Origin: Psilocybe azurescens
Lineage: Eukaryota; Basidiomycota; Agaricomycetes; Agaricales; Agrocybaceae
Assembly (NCBI GenBank): GCA_023853785.1
Contig: JAJIRX010000227.1
Location: forward strand, 49,503 to 113,502
Length of the DNA: 64,000 bases
Direction of reading: 5' to 3'
The notes below the pieces were generated by a model. The model was not told the DNA's origin and did not search any database. It saw nothing but the letters and a program-made list of their open reading frames with translations. Shown here in pieces: positions 34,480-45,389 of this stretch (its first letter is position 1; each line of letters opens with the position of its first letter). A program made the translations under genes and the position numbers.

Positions 34480-36300
34480 GAAGTAATTAATGGCTTTGCA
34501 GTTGTATAAACTCGGCCCGGCTGGACCAATGCCACAGACCGGTCATAGCCGACCATTCAACGAGCCAAAATACAGAATATGGAGACTAATGAATGAAATT
34601 TAACATTAGAAGAAATAAACTAGAGCTGAATATGAGGTGATTAATGGCTTTGCAGTCGCATAAACTCGGCCCGGCTCGACCGATGCTACAGACAGGTCAT
34701 AGCCAACAAATTCAGTAAGCAAAAATACAGAATATGTAGAGCAAAGGTTGAAGCTTAACATTAGAAAAAATAAATTAGAGCTGGATACAATGTAGATAAT
34801 GGCTCTGCAGTCACATACACTCGGCCCCAGCCTGACCTATGCTACTGACCAGTCACAGCCGACCATTCAGTGAGCCAAAATACAGAATATGGAGACCAAA
34901 GAATGAAATTTAACATTAGAAGAAATAAACTAGAGCTGAATATGAGGTGATTAATGGCTTTGCAGTCGCATAAACTCGGCCCCAGCTCGACCGATGCTAC
35001 AGACCGGTCATAGCTGACAAATCCAGTAAGCAATAATACAGAATATGGAGAGCAAAGATTGAAGCTTAACATTAGAAAAATAAATTAGAGCTGGATACAA
35101 TGTAGATAATGGCTCTGCAGTCACATACACTCGGCCCCGGCCTGACCGATGCTACTGACCAGTCATAGCCGACCATTCAGTGAGCCAAAATACAAAATAT
35201 AGAGACCAAAGGATAAAATTTAATATTAGAGCAAATAAACTAGAGCTGGATATGAGGTAGTCAATGGCTTTGCAGTCGCATAAACTCGGCCCCAGCTCGA
35301 CCGATGCTACAGACCGGTCATAGCCGACCATTCAGTGAGCCAAAATACAAAATATGGACACTAAAAACTGAAACTTAACAGTAGAAAAAATAAACTAGAG
35401 CTGTATATAAGGTAGTTAATGATTCTGCAGTCGCATAAACTCGGCCCCAGCCTGACCGATGCTACAGACCGGTCATAGCCGACCAGTCAATAAGCCAAAA
35501 TATAGAATATTGAGACAAATAAATGAATGTAAACATTAGGCAAAATAAACTAGAGCTGGATATGTGGTGGTTAATGTCTCTGCAGTCACATAAACTTGGC
35601 CCCAGCCTGACCAACGCTGGATGCCAGTCAAATTTGACCATTCAGTGAACAAAATACTGTATATTGAGACAAATGGATGAAGTTTAATAGCAGAAAACAT
35701 AAATTGGAGCTGAATATGAAGTGGATAATGGCACTCTGCAGTTGCTCAAACTTTGCCTCAGCTTTTCCAATGATACAAGTTGGGCAAAGCCAACCATTCA
35801 GTGAGCTAAAATACCGAATGTTTAAATAAATAGATGAAAGTGTATAGCTGGATAAATAAATGGAAACTGAATATGTAGTAATCAATGGCTCTGCGGTCAC
35901 CTCAGCTTGACTCTAGCATAGCAAATGGTACAGGCCAGTCCAAGCCAACCATTCAGTCTGCCAGAATACTGAATTTTGAGATAAAATACTAAATACTGAG
36001 ACAAATGGATCACAGTGAATAGAAGCAAAAATATATTGGAGCTGAATATAAAGTCATTAATGGCTTTGCAGTCTCAACAGGTTGTTCTCGTTTTAGCTGA
36101 TGTGACTGGTTGGGCCAAACTGACCATTCATTCATCTGAAATACAGAATATCAACAAGAATGAATGTCAATAAATGCCTGCAGAAATAAATTGGGGCAGA
36201 ATATGAAGTGATCCATTGTTTTATAGTTGCATCAGCTTGTCCCCAGTCTGGCCAACCACACAGTCTTAGAAAATCCATTCACTCATTTAGGTTAAATACA
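34480..36300. repeat. Left satellite arm, ~155-bp unit, about 11 copies
   Basis: The marker TGGCTTTGCAGTC recurs at 34491, 34644, 34800, 34954, 35110, 35264, 35420, 35574, 35729, 35885 and 36060, a period of 153-156 bp except the last. Each unit holds CTCGGCCC, GACCGATGCTACAGACCGGT and CATAGCCGACCATTCAGTGA. Copies alternate 154/156 bp, so a two-unit higher-order repeat is likely. Divergence rises towards the centre of the element. Confidence 0.92.
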
Positions 36301-37440
36301 CCATATTGACAGGAATGGATGAAAGTGATCTATTTATCTGAATGATTGAACTCTAGTGAATTGAGCTGCCACTTTCTGCCACACAAGATCACCACTGGTT
36401 TTTACTGCAGTATTGTTTGTCTATTTCTCCCCTTAAATCATCCAAACTTGGACTGCTTTAAAGCATTTCTTACTCACTATGCATTAGTTTAATTTGGCTC
36501 AAAATCAATGACTTCATAAAATATTCAGTTGTTCTGAGGGCTTGTCAGGAATAAATTTGCAAGCTTATTAGCTAGGAATGTGTAAGTTCAATTTAGATCT
36601 GTTCTTTCAATTTTCATGGCACAGAAAAGTGTGTTAATGAGCTTTGTATTGAGATTACTTTGAATATAATTTAAATATTTATCTAATGGGTGGCAAGTTG
36701 CCAGATATTCTACATGTTCATATTCAGATTCAATGTATATTTTTGGTCATTTACTTGCATCCATTCATATCAATATGCAGTATTTGATCTGAAATAATAG
36801 TCTACATGGCCCAAACTGTGCTCTCATCCTGCCTGGTGCAAAGCTGAGAGAGCCGCAGAGCATTTATAAACTTTATATTCAGCTGCAACACATTTGTTCA
36901 GCCAGTGAATAAAATCTATTCACGTGAATATTAAATGGTTTGTTGTACTTAATAGTTGGTCCTTCCTAAACAGTGTAATTGGCCAGGGTAGTAAAGATGA
37001 GATAAACTGTCCTGGTTAGCATGAAGTTTTCTCTCTTTTAGGTTGGACTGTAGTTACAGTCAACAGTTCATTTTGCTGAGTGTGTATTCAGCAGGCGGGG
37101 GATAAAGAGTGTTTGTAATTCCACAACGGTCAGTGAGAATGAGAGGTGTGAATTCGGGAGCGATGGAACATTGATGACAGAAGGAAAGTGGAAGTGAAGA
37201 GAGACGGTAATGATGAAATGTGAGTGGTTTGAGAATTAGAGTAGACCTTTGACAATACAACGAGAACCATGTGATGTGCAGATGGGTAGATGGATTTGAT
37301 GGAAGCCAAGAGCAGGAGTGATGTGTTGGGATTGATACACCAGATGTTTCTGTTTTTGGTTTCATGACGGTTTTGAGTGTTTTCGCATGATGTTGTGATA
37401 TGATGTCTTCTGTCCCGAGACAGAACAAAGGTTCTACAGT
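36301..37440. other. Central spacer of the foldback element
   Basis: 1.1 kb between the arms. A minus-strand ORF at 37060-37470 (136 codons) and its overlap in another frame have no domain I recognise. No transposase motif was seen, so the element is presumably mobilised in trans. Confidence 0.4.
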
Positions 37441-38720
37441 AGTATCCAGCGGATGTGGCTGGAGAGCCATTAACCACCCTCATAATCAGCTCCAATTTAT
37501 TTTTCAGCCATTAACTTGCATCTGTTTGTCTCAATATTATGTCTTTTGGCTCATTGAATGGTTAGCTATGACCGGTCTATAGCATCGGTCAGGCCAGGGC
37601 CAATTTTATGCGACTGCAGAGCCATTAACTACCTTATATCCAGCTCTAGTTTATTTGTTCTAATGCTAAATTTTATCCTTTGGTCCCCATATTCTGTATT
37701 TTGGCTCACTTAATAGTCAGCTATGACCGGTCTGTAGCATCGGTCTGGCGGGGGCCGAGTTTATGCGACTGCAGAGCCATTAACTACCTCATATACAGCT
37801 CTATTTTATTTGTTCTAATGTTAAATTTTATGCTTTGGTCTCCGTGATTCTGTCTTTTATCTCACTGAATGGTTTGCTATGGCTGGTCTGTAGCATCAGT
37901 CAGGCTGGGGCCAAATTTATACGACTGCAGAGACATTAACTACCTCATATCCAGCTCTATTTTATTTATTCTAATGTTAAATTTTATGCTTTGGTCTCCA
38001 TATTCCATCTTTTAGCTCACTGAATGGTCGGCTATGACCGGTCTGTAGCATCGGTCAGATCGGGCCGAGTTTATGCGACTGCAGAGCCATTAACTACCTT
38101 ATATCCAGCTCTAGTTTATTTGTTCCAATGCTAAATTTTATGTTTGGTCTCCATATTCTATCTTTCAGCTCACTGAATGGTTGGCTATGACTGGTCTGTA
38201 GCATCAGTCAGATCGGGGCCGAGTTTATATGACTGCAGAGACATTAACTACCTCATATCTAGCCCTATTTTATTTATTCTAATGTTAAATTTTATGCTTT
38301 GGTCTCCATATTCCATCTTTTAGCTCACTGAATGGTCGGCTATGACCGGTCTGTAGCATCGGTCAGATCGGGGCCGAGTTTATGCGACTGGAGAGACATT
38401 AACCACCTTATATCCAGCTCTAGTTTATTTTGCCTAATGTTTATATTCATTCATTTGTCTCAATATTCTATATTTTGGCTCACTGAATGGTCGGCTATGA
38501 CCGGTCTGTAGCATCGGTTAGGTCGGGGCTGAGTTTATGCGACTGCAGAGACATTAACCACCTCATATCCAGTTCTAATTTATTTTTTATAATGTCAAGT
38601 TTCATTCTTTGGTCTCCATATTCTGTATTTTGGCTCACTGAATGGTCAGCTATGACTGGTCTGTAGCATTGGTCAGGCCAGGGCCGAGTTTATGCAGCTG
38701 CAAAGCCATTAATTACTTCA
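37441..38720. repeat. Right satellite arm, same ~155-bp unit in inverse orientation, about 8 copies
   Basis: The inverted marker GACTGCAGAGCCATTAA recurs near 37611, 37771, 37925, 38080, 38232, 38389, 38543 and 38698. Units are reverse complements of those at 34480-36300, with TATGACCGGTCTGTAGCATC as the conserved core. Confidence 0.9.
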
Positions 38721-39524
38721 TATTCATTTGCAATATATTTGTTTGACCATTTATTTACACTACTTAATTTGTTAAATACCCCAATGCAATACTCAGTACT
38801 ATTTCAGTCAGCATGTTGCCGATATCCTCGGGGCCGACCTTAAAATATGAGCGGCTGCAGCTGAATTTGGGTAACACTGTGCTTATACATGTGAATGCAC
38901 AGTACTTATTCAATCACTACATTGTATATTATATCTATTATACTAATTACGGCCAGCTTCCATAGAATTCATTGACACCGAGTGACTCATATACATTGTA
39001 TGCGTTTTATGGACCGGAGTCACTCGCTACAATGTAACTTCCTATGTGCATTTAGAACATATATAAAGGTTCAAAAATCGTTTTTGATAAATGGAGTCTA
39101 GGTGGACTCTAAACAATTCCAGATAGAGTTCAGGTGGAGTTCAGATGGACTCCAAACAATTCCACTTGAGTCCAACTAGAGTTCAATTAGAATCTATTTG
39201 GACTCCAGATGCACTCCAATTGAAGTTTCAACTTTAATTTTAAATAGAACAGAATCAAGTTAGATTCCAGCTAGAATATTTGAATCCTTTAATCTTAGTG
39301 TAAATTCATATGAGTGCAATATAATATATTAATAACTATGTACTACATTATTATCTATTTTCAATACGTAGTCAGCATTATATAATAATTATTATTATAT
39401 AAGCCTTTAAATAATCTATCGAAATTATATAATATTTTTGCTTAGTCAGTATTATATAAGCTCTTACACAATTCATTGAAGTCACATGATATTTGTAATA
39501 AATGCAGAATTATAGAATGTACTC

Positions 39525-39599
39525 AACAGAAATTGAACCAACAGCTTTATATATATTAATTCTGCACATACTCTATCAACTACACTATTATTGTTTGTG
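39525..39599 (-). repeat. tRNA-like module e
   Basis: Minus strand: TAGTGTAGTTGATAGAGTAT and GGTTCAATTTC. Collinear with modules b and c over about 300 bp of flanking sequence (39360-39660), here inside the 34076-40433 element. Confidence 0.5.
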
Positions 39600-40441
39600 T
39601 TTTTTTGCATTTAACGAATTATATATCATTTTTTATACCCCAAATAATATATTCTGACACTTTCTCTGAAGCTATATCCACATATTATATATCAAAATAA
39701 TCAAAAAATTTGAGTGTAGTGTATTTGTAATTAAATTATTATATAAATATTATATCAGTATATACAATATGCAAAATACTGTAAAATTCAAATTATGTGA
39801 CTTGTCTGTAGCTCTGGGTTCAATTTTTAATAAATGTATTTTTTTTTATTTTCTTACTTAAGTATTAAATGCTCACTTCAAACAAGGATTTCTTTTGTAT
39901 CTACTGCAGACAGTATTAAATTAGGTGCAGATCCTTTAATTCCTGATATGTGACATTTATTTTATTACAGGTGATCTGACCTGGAGCTGAATAGTACTGC
40001 TCAGTTTTTTGTTGAAAATAATTAATTCAGTTTCTGAGTTAGCTATTCAGTTTTGAGTTTTCTGAACAGATCAGATCAGATTTGTTCAGCCAAAATTTTA
40101 GATAATTGCAGGCTATTTGGATTGTGAAAAGTGTTTTAGGTTGCTGCTCAGAACTGATTAGAACATGTGGAGAGTGCTAAATCCTCTATAACTCATAAGT
40201 TAAATCCATATGAAATCCATATAGAGAATGTAAAACTCCAGATAAAGTTCCACATAGAGCGTCCATGTAGTTCTACACCTCTACATTGGCTCACAGAGGA
40301 TGAGTAAATTCCAGCTGGACTCCATGTGGAGTTTCCATCCTAAATAGCTGGGACACTTGCAAAAAGAGTCACCAAACTCCATGCCAGAGTTGGTGGACTT
40401 TATATAGAATACCTGGGTGAGTGTAAAGACCTTGACAAAAG

Positions 40442-41675
40442 TGGGGATGATTGTGTTGAACTACATTGTGTGTGATTTGATATATAAAACTAAAACTAAA
40501 ACACAAAACCAGAGAGGAATGGTCTAGACTGGATAAGATGAATCTCTGTTGAGTTAAAGTGAGAGCTGGTTTAAGTCAAACAGAGCAATGAGGTGGATGA
40601 AGGATGGCTAGAGCAATAGATGAAGATGACAACAAGACCAAGGTTCCTAAATAAAATATTCCTGAACAATGGAAGCAATGGGGAGTTGAGAATCTGAAGG
40701 TAGAGAAAGAATAAAGAGTTTGGAGGATGATAGGATCAAAATAAACTGGATAAATTGCTCTGGGATGCAAGAGCATAAATGGAGGGTTGTCTGAACTAAC
40801 CCTTCAAGGACATCTTGATTGTCTGAAATAATGGCTGAATTTGTGCTTGATACTGATAGAATTTGACTGGATATGTGCTGGAGTGCTGAAACTGAGTGCT
40901 AATAATTTGAAAACTTTGCTTGTAAAGAAAGTTGGGGCTTGTAACTTCCTTCTATTCCAAGCAATAATACTACATGTTTATATACTAGAGAACATAGAAA
41001 AATATTTAAAAGAAATCAAACATCTAAATTATACTAATATTTCTGTAGAACAACACTCAGTAGTCCAATCTGCCAATTATATACACTAGCATGAAGGCTG
41101 ATGGAGTTTAGGAGTGAAAAATAGAAGAATGAGTAAGTAAGTAACATACAATAAGTAAAAAGTATAAGCAGGATTATGAAAAGCAAAGTGAGATGAGTAA
41201 TAAAAAAGCAAAGCTGAGTAAGTACAATATACAAGAATAACAAAAGGAAAGAAGGATTAATCATATGAAAGTGTCAGACAATAGAAAAGGAGCCAAAATA
41301 GTGAATAAGTATCATGCTAATGAATAGAACCAGTCTATTCATGGCACAGCTCAGTCATCCATTACCAAGACTGCTGAGTGAGACAGATTTTCTGCATATG
41401 TGGAATCCAGTTAAGAACCAAATAGTTGTAGATGACCAAATGCTGATGACAATGGTGATATATAATGCTGTGCAGTGCTGTCCATACTATGACAGATAGA
41501 GATGAAGTCCAAGAATAAGTTGTGCATAGCCTTGAGGTTCAAACAGTTAGATGATTTTGTTGAAGTGGAGATTGAAAGTTGGAATGGAGATTGAAGTGAA
41601 CTGTAAATGGGCTTCAATGTTGAATATTGAGAGATGTGCTTCAGATAAAAATGAAAAATAATAACACTGGCTTCT
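40442..41675. other. 1.2 kb, no recognisable gene
   Basis: AT-rich. The longest readings (40841-41089 on plus, 41034-41264 on minus) show no domain. Short A-rich and GAATAAGT-type repeats are present. Confidence 0.35.
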
Positions 41676-41796
41676 ACAGTGGCTCAAAAACTGTTCCACT
41701 TTTTGCAACCTTTGAGTTAAATTGCTAATAATATGGGAACCCTTCAACTAAAAAGTCTGAAATTAATATATGTTATAGTTGAACATGTGATCTTTA
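41676..41796. mobile_element. Half of a Tc1 family B inverted repeat
   Basis: CAGTGGCTCAAAAACTGTTCC and about 100 further bp match the outer half of the family B arm at 24976. The match breaks off at the TA where a family A module is inserted (41795-41797). Confidence 0.8.
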
Positions 41797-42001
41797 TACA
41801 GTGAGGGACAAAACTGTACCAATGTTTTAAGTATTTCTAATAAATCATGAATAACTTGGGAACTAAGAAAGCTAGAGTCTTGAAATTTTAAAGATAGATA
41901 GCTTTGGATATTATCTATCTAACTGTGAGATAACAATTTTGTAATCATGTTTTTCCCACACTATAAATTGTTTAATAAAATAAGTACATTGGTACAGTTT
42001 A
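41797..42001. mobile_element. ~205-bp MITE-like module equal to one arm of Tc1 family A
   Basis: Begins CAGTGAGGGACAAAACTGTA after a TA and ends TACATTGGTACAGTTT, so it has short terminal inverted repeats (AAACTGTACCAATG..). Its interior matches the arms of the family A element at 10361-12183. It is inserted in the family B half-arm on one side and abuts the Copia sequence on the other; the last bases of its right end are missing. Confidence 0.75.
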
Positions 42002-43850
42002 TGTGAAGAGTGGAAGGTTTGTCAATGTGGTAGCCAAATTCACACAGAATGTTGCGCATCCATGCTATTTCCTTGCCTGCTTCAACAGCTGCAATGAACT
42101 CTGCTTCAGTGGTGGAAAGTGCAACAATTCCTGCAGTTTGCTGCTCCAGCCAACCACACCACCAGCCATAATCGTCACATAACCACCCATAGAGCATCCG
42201 GTTTCTTTGCAGTCACCATGAGAAGCATCACAGTAGATGCTGAACATGTCTAGACCAGCTCGCCTGAGTAGTGCAGCTTGTGCTCAAGTGTACCCTTCAA
42301 ATAGTGCAATAGATGTTTGACTGCTGCCCAGTGTTTCAGACCAGGATTGCTGTTAAAGCATGCAAGATAGGCAACAACATGTGCAATGTCACTGTGGGTT
42401 ATAGAGGCAAGATATTGAAGCAAACCAATGCAGCTGAGATAGGGAACATTTTGCATGAACTGTACATCTTCTGGTGATGAAGCACCCATTTCCTTGGTAA
42501 GAACCGTGCCAGGAACCATAGGAGTCAACACAGAACTGCAATCTGTCATGTTGTAGCGTTCTAGAATGTCTAGAGTGAACTGGCATTGGTGTAGAGCAAT
42601 TGTGTGCGATTTGTGGTCTCTGGTGATGCCTACACCAAGCAGGAACTCTGTCGGACCAAGATCTCTGCATTTGAAGTGTTCAGCTAACTGTTTCACTGCT
42701 CTGTCAGTCGCGAGCTCCATCCTTGCAAGCAATAGTGATATCATTGATGTAAATGGGCACAAACATGCAAACATGGCCATCAGAGTAGATGTAGACAGAT
42801 CTGTCTGCTTCAACTCACTTGAATCCCATTTGAGTGAGTGCAGCATGCAATTTGATGTTCCACTGACGAGCTGACTGCTTGAGCCCATACAACAATTTTT
42901 GGAGCCTGCAGACCTCGTTTGGAGCACCCTCATAGAATCCATCAGGCTGCTTCATGTAGATGTACTCATCTAAGTCTCCATTGGTGAAAGCAGCTGAGAT
43001 ATGTATCAACAGATTGCAATTCGCGGATCCTCAGCAGCTGCTATAGCAAATGTGGTGCGTATTGTTGCAGAGCAAGGTGTAGGTGCATGGACTTCATGAT
43101 AGTCATGTCCAGGATGTTGCGAGCAGCCTTGGGGCGATGATTCAGGCCTTGTAGCACTCAATGGAGCCGTCTGAATGGTGTTTAATGTGAAACACCCAGC
43201 TAGAGCCAATAGCCTTTTCACCTTGTGGCAGGTCCACAATGTCCCATGTGCAGTTTTGAAGCAAGGTGTTGTATTCAGCTAGTGTAGCTTTGCTCCATTT
43301 CTCAGAATCATTGCTCTTCATGGCCTGCTTGTAGTTGTGTGGGTCAGAAGTTGAAGCAGCTCCTGCAAATTGAACTTCATCCATATCATCATCTAGAGAT
43401 GGATTTGACTCATCATTGTCCACAGCGGAAGAAGGAGCAGGTGCAACCTTCCACCATTCACTAGGGGATTTGGGGTGTGTGCAGAGTGGTGAGACAGCTC
43501 AATAGTGCCCTTAGGCCGGATGAGGAACACGAGGAAGCGTGAACTGGAGCTTGTACAGGTGCAGGATGCGGCAGAGCATGTTCTGGGACATTTGGGATGA
43601 TTTGTGTGTTATCTGGCTGAGCTGGTGCGACTGGCAGCTGAGGAATGGCAGGAATGTCATTGGGTGCGAGCTGAGGCTGTGGTATCACATTTGGGTTGTT
43701 TGGCACAATTTTGGGCCCAGGAGTGAAGTTGTTATCCCCCTGGAATCTGGTACATCTGGGAAGGTCACAGGAGTGCCAACAGGCATCAGGTTTACTGGAG
43801 ATATCTGTTTAAGGCCTGGAAAGCTCCTTTCATTGAAGATAGCTTGTTCT
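42002..43850 (-). pseudogene. Copia A: reverse transcriptase and RNase H portion, broken
   Basis: Part of a Ty1/Copia polyprotein read on the minus strand. Order from 43850 down: a linker rich in P/Q/N (43461-43850); the RT start around QFAGAASTSDPHNYKQAMKS and GSSWVFHIKHHSDGS (43142-43423); AAFTNGDLDEYIYMKQPDGF and CRLQKLLYGLKQSARQW (42815-43009); then a YIND block in place of the usual YVDD (about 42740). The C-terminal half follows (LLGVGITRD.., LSCIGLLQYLASITHSDIAH) and RNase H (ALSTTEAEFIAAVEAGKE, 42060). Several frame changes and the altered active site show it is inactive. Its 3' end and LTR are cut off by the MITE at 41797-42001. Confidence 0.88.
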
Positions 43851-44108
43851 TTTTTTGTTGTTTTTTTTTTAAAAAAATCTTCAATTTGTATACCAGTGCA
43901 TGAAAGCAGTCCGGTCGCTAAGTACAAATGCCCAGCCAGGTAACTACTAAAAACTGTTCGCCAAAACTACTAAGAGTCCATTGGAAACACTGAAGTCTAC
44001 AATAAATGACCATAACAGGGTAGCTACCGCGGGATATAACACCAACCTTAATGCAGAATAAGAAACAAGAAAGTGAATCTATCTATAAAGAACAACCTCG
44101 CAGAATAT
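43851..44108 (-). mobile_element. 3' end of a minus-strand LINE inserted in Copia A
   Basis: A T-rich run (43851-43872, the poly-A tail on minus) is followed by CAATTTGTATACCAGTGC and the conserved LINE 3' UTR (..CTAAGAGTCCATTGGAAACAC..). Copia A sequence GATAGCTTGTTCT just left of it (43838-43850) recurs as GATAGCTCGTTCT at 47151-47163, a 13-bp target-site duplication. The LINE copy therefore spans 43851-47150, now filled with later insertions. Confidence 0.75.
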
Positions 44109-44479
44109 TGTTAAATCAGGCAAGCTTGGGAATACGTGAGACACTCAGCTACCAAGTTATAGAACTATGGGAGCAGAGACAAGCGAGCTATAAGCGTCTG
44201 AAGTCCTAAGTGAGTAACTAGTTATATTAGACATAAGACCTAACTACTTGCCCGAAGTCCTAAGTGAGTAACTGGGCACTTCGGCACAAAACTACAAGTC
44301 TTTATACTATGTGGTACAGATCTAAACCCAAAAGGAAGTTGATAAACATCATATAGATAATAAGAATCAAGATAAAGATCTGGAGCATCAAATAGATAAA
44401 GATCAACAATGCTGATGTAATCATGATAAAGATCAGATCACGTGATCTGTAGGTGGAAGTATAAAATGCAGTTTTAACA
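44109..44479 (-). mobile_element. 3' LTR of Copia B
   Basis: 371 bp with ends TGTTAAATC.. / ..GTTTTAACA. On the minus strand it follows the RNase H ORF of Copia B after a short purine-rich tract (AGAACAGGGAG), as expected for a 3' LTR. It shares a block with the solo LTR at 30419-30668. Left flank is AATAT; the partner LTR is missing because the element is truncated at about 45389. Confidence 0.78.
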
Positions 44480-44600
44480 CTCCCTGTTCTGACATGTCTC
44501 CAAAATAAAGAAGAACAATAATGAAAAAAACAAATAAAAAACAAATAAAAAAACAAATAAAATGAAAAAAAAAAAAAACAAAACAAGTAAAATCAAGAAA

Positions 44601-45389
44601 TCAAGATTTAAGTCCCATATTATCTCTACAAAACTCCACTTTGGGAGGTGAGAGTGGTTTGGTCAGAATATCAGCAACTTGCTCATTGATGGAAATATAT
44701 GAAGGTGCAATCTTCCTAGCACTAACTGCATCTCTAAGCCAGTAATAACGTAAGTCAAGATGCTTCATGCATCCATAGTGTTCAGGATTCTTGGAAACAC
44801 TGATAGATGACTGATTGTCCATATGCAATACAGAGGGCTCATTAATGGTGTAACCAAACTCATGTAAGATATTGTGCATCCATGCAATCTCTTTACCTGC
44901 TTCAACTGCAGCAATGTACTCTGCTTCAGTTGTAGACAAGGTAACCACAGTTTGAAGTTTGCTAGAACACCCAATAGCTCCTCCTGCAAGTAATGTCAAA
45001 TAGCCACTTGTAGAGCAGCCAGTGTCCACACAATCACCATGAGCTGCATCAGTGTAGATACTGAAGTTGTCATGACCAATAGCACCAGAATAGGTGAGTT
45101 TCAAATCCAATGTGCCTCTAAGGTATCTGAACAGATGTTTGACAGCAGCCCAGTGTTTAGGACCAGGATTGGAGTTAAAGCATGCCAAATAAGACACAGT
45201 ATAAGCAATATCAGGATGGGTCATAGTAGCCAAGTACTGCAAAGAACCAACTGCATTGAGATATGGAACATTGCGCATATATTCCACCTCATCTCCATTT
45301 TGAGGGCCATCTGCTTTAGATAGCACAGTTCCCACTGCCATAGGTGTTTTGACTGGATTAGAGTCTGACATGCCATATGTGTCAAGCAT
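44601..45389 (-). pseudogene. Copia B: C-terminal RT and complete RNase H, 262 codons, 5'-truncated
   Basis: An uninterrupted minus-strand frame from the end of RT (YLNAVGSLQYLATMTHPDIA, ACFNSNPGPKHWAAVKHLFR) through Copia RNase H: FSIYTDAAHGDC, TLSTTEAEYIAAVEAGKEIA, LHMDNQSSISVSKNP, LRYYWLRD and the terminal ADILTKPL motif, then a stop before the 3' LTR. It is closely related to Copia A, but intact in this part and therefore younger. The upstream part (gag, protease, integrase, most of RT) is absent: at about 45389 it joins a plus-strand LINE fragment. Confidence 0.88.

Larger units (their letters stand above)
34152..39048. mobile_element. 4.9-kb foldback element with inverted satellite arms, TSD CATTTAG
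   Basis: Ends CACATAGGGAAGTTACATTG / CAATGTAACTTCCTATGTG form inverted repeats that continue through about 280 bp of unique terminal sequence (34152-34430 against 38770-39048). They continue further into inverted arrays of one ~155-bp satellite. The 7-bp sequence CATTTAG flanks both sides (34145-34151 and 39049-39055). The central spacer (about 36300-37440) codes for nothing recognisable. It is inserted in the KDZ-type element 34076-40433. The superfamily cannot be named. Confidence 0.8.
34076..40433. mobile_element. KDZ-type element of a second subfamily, 6.4 kb, TSD GACAAAAG
   Basis: Starts TGTACTTTACACCCATCCAG and ends GAGTGTAAAGACCTT, with the 8-bp repeat GACAAAAG on both sides (34068-34075 and 40434-40441). 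Subterminal arrays of GGACTCCA/GGAGTTCA units lie at 34100-34150, 39090-39250 and 40190-40410. Inside are the foldback element (34152-39048), a tRNA-like module (39525-39599) and AT-rich filler; no transposase is visible. The outer ~75 bp on the left and ~1.4 kb on the right belong to this element once the foldback is removed. Confidence 0.75.

Noticed and set aside
34480..38720. Considered as a CRISPR-like array because of regular ~155-bp spacing
   Set aside because: The whole unit is repeated, not short repeats with unique spacers, and the arms are inverted; it is a eukaryotic satellite in a foldback element.
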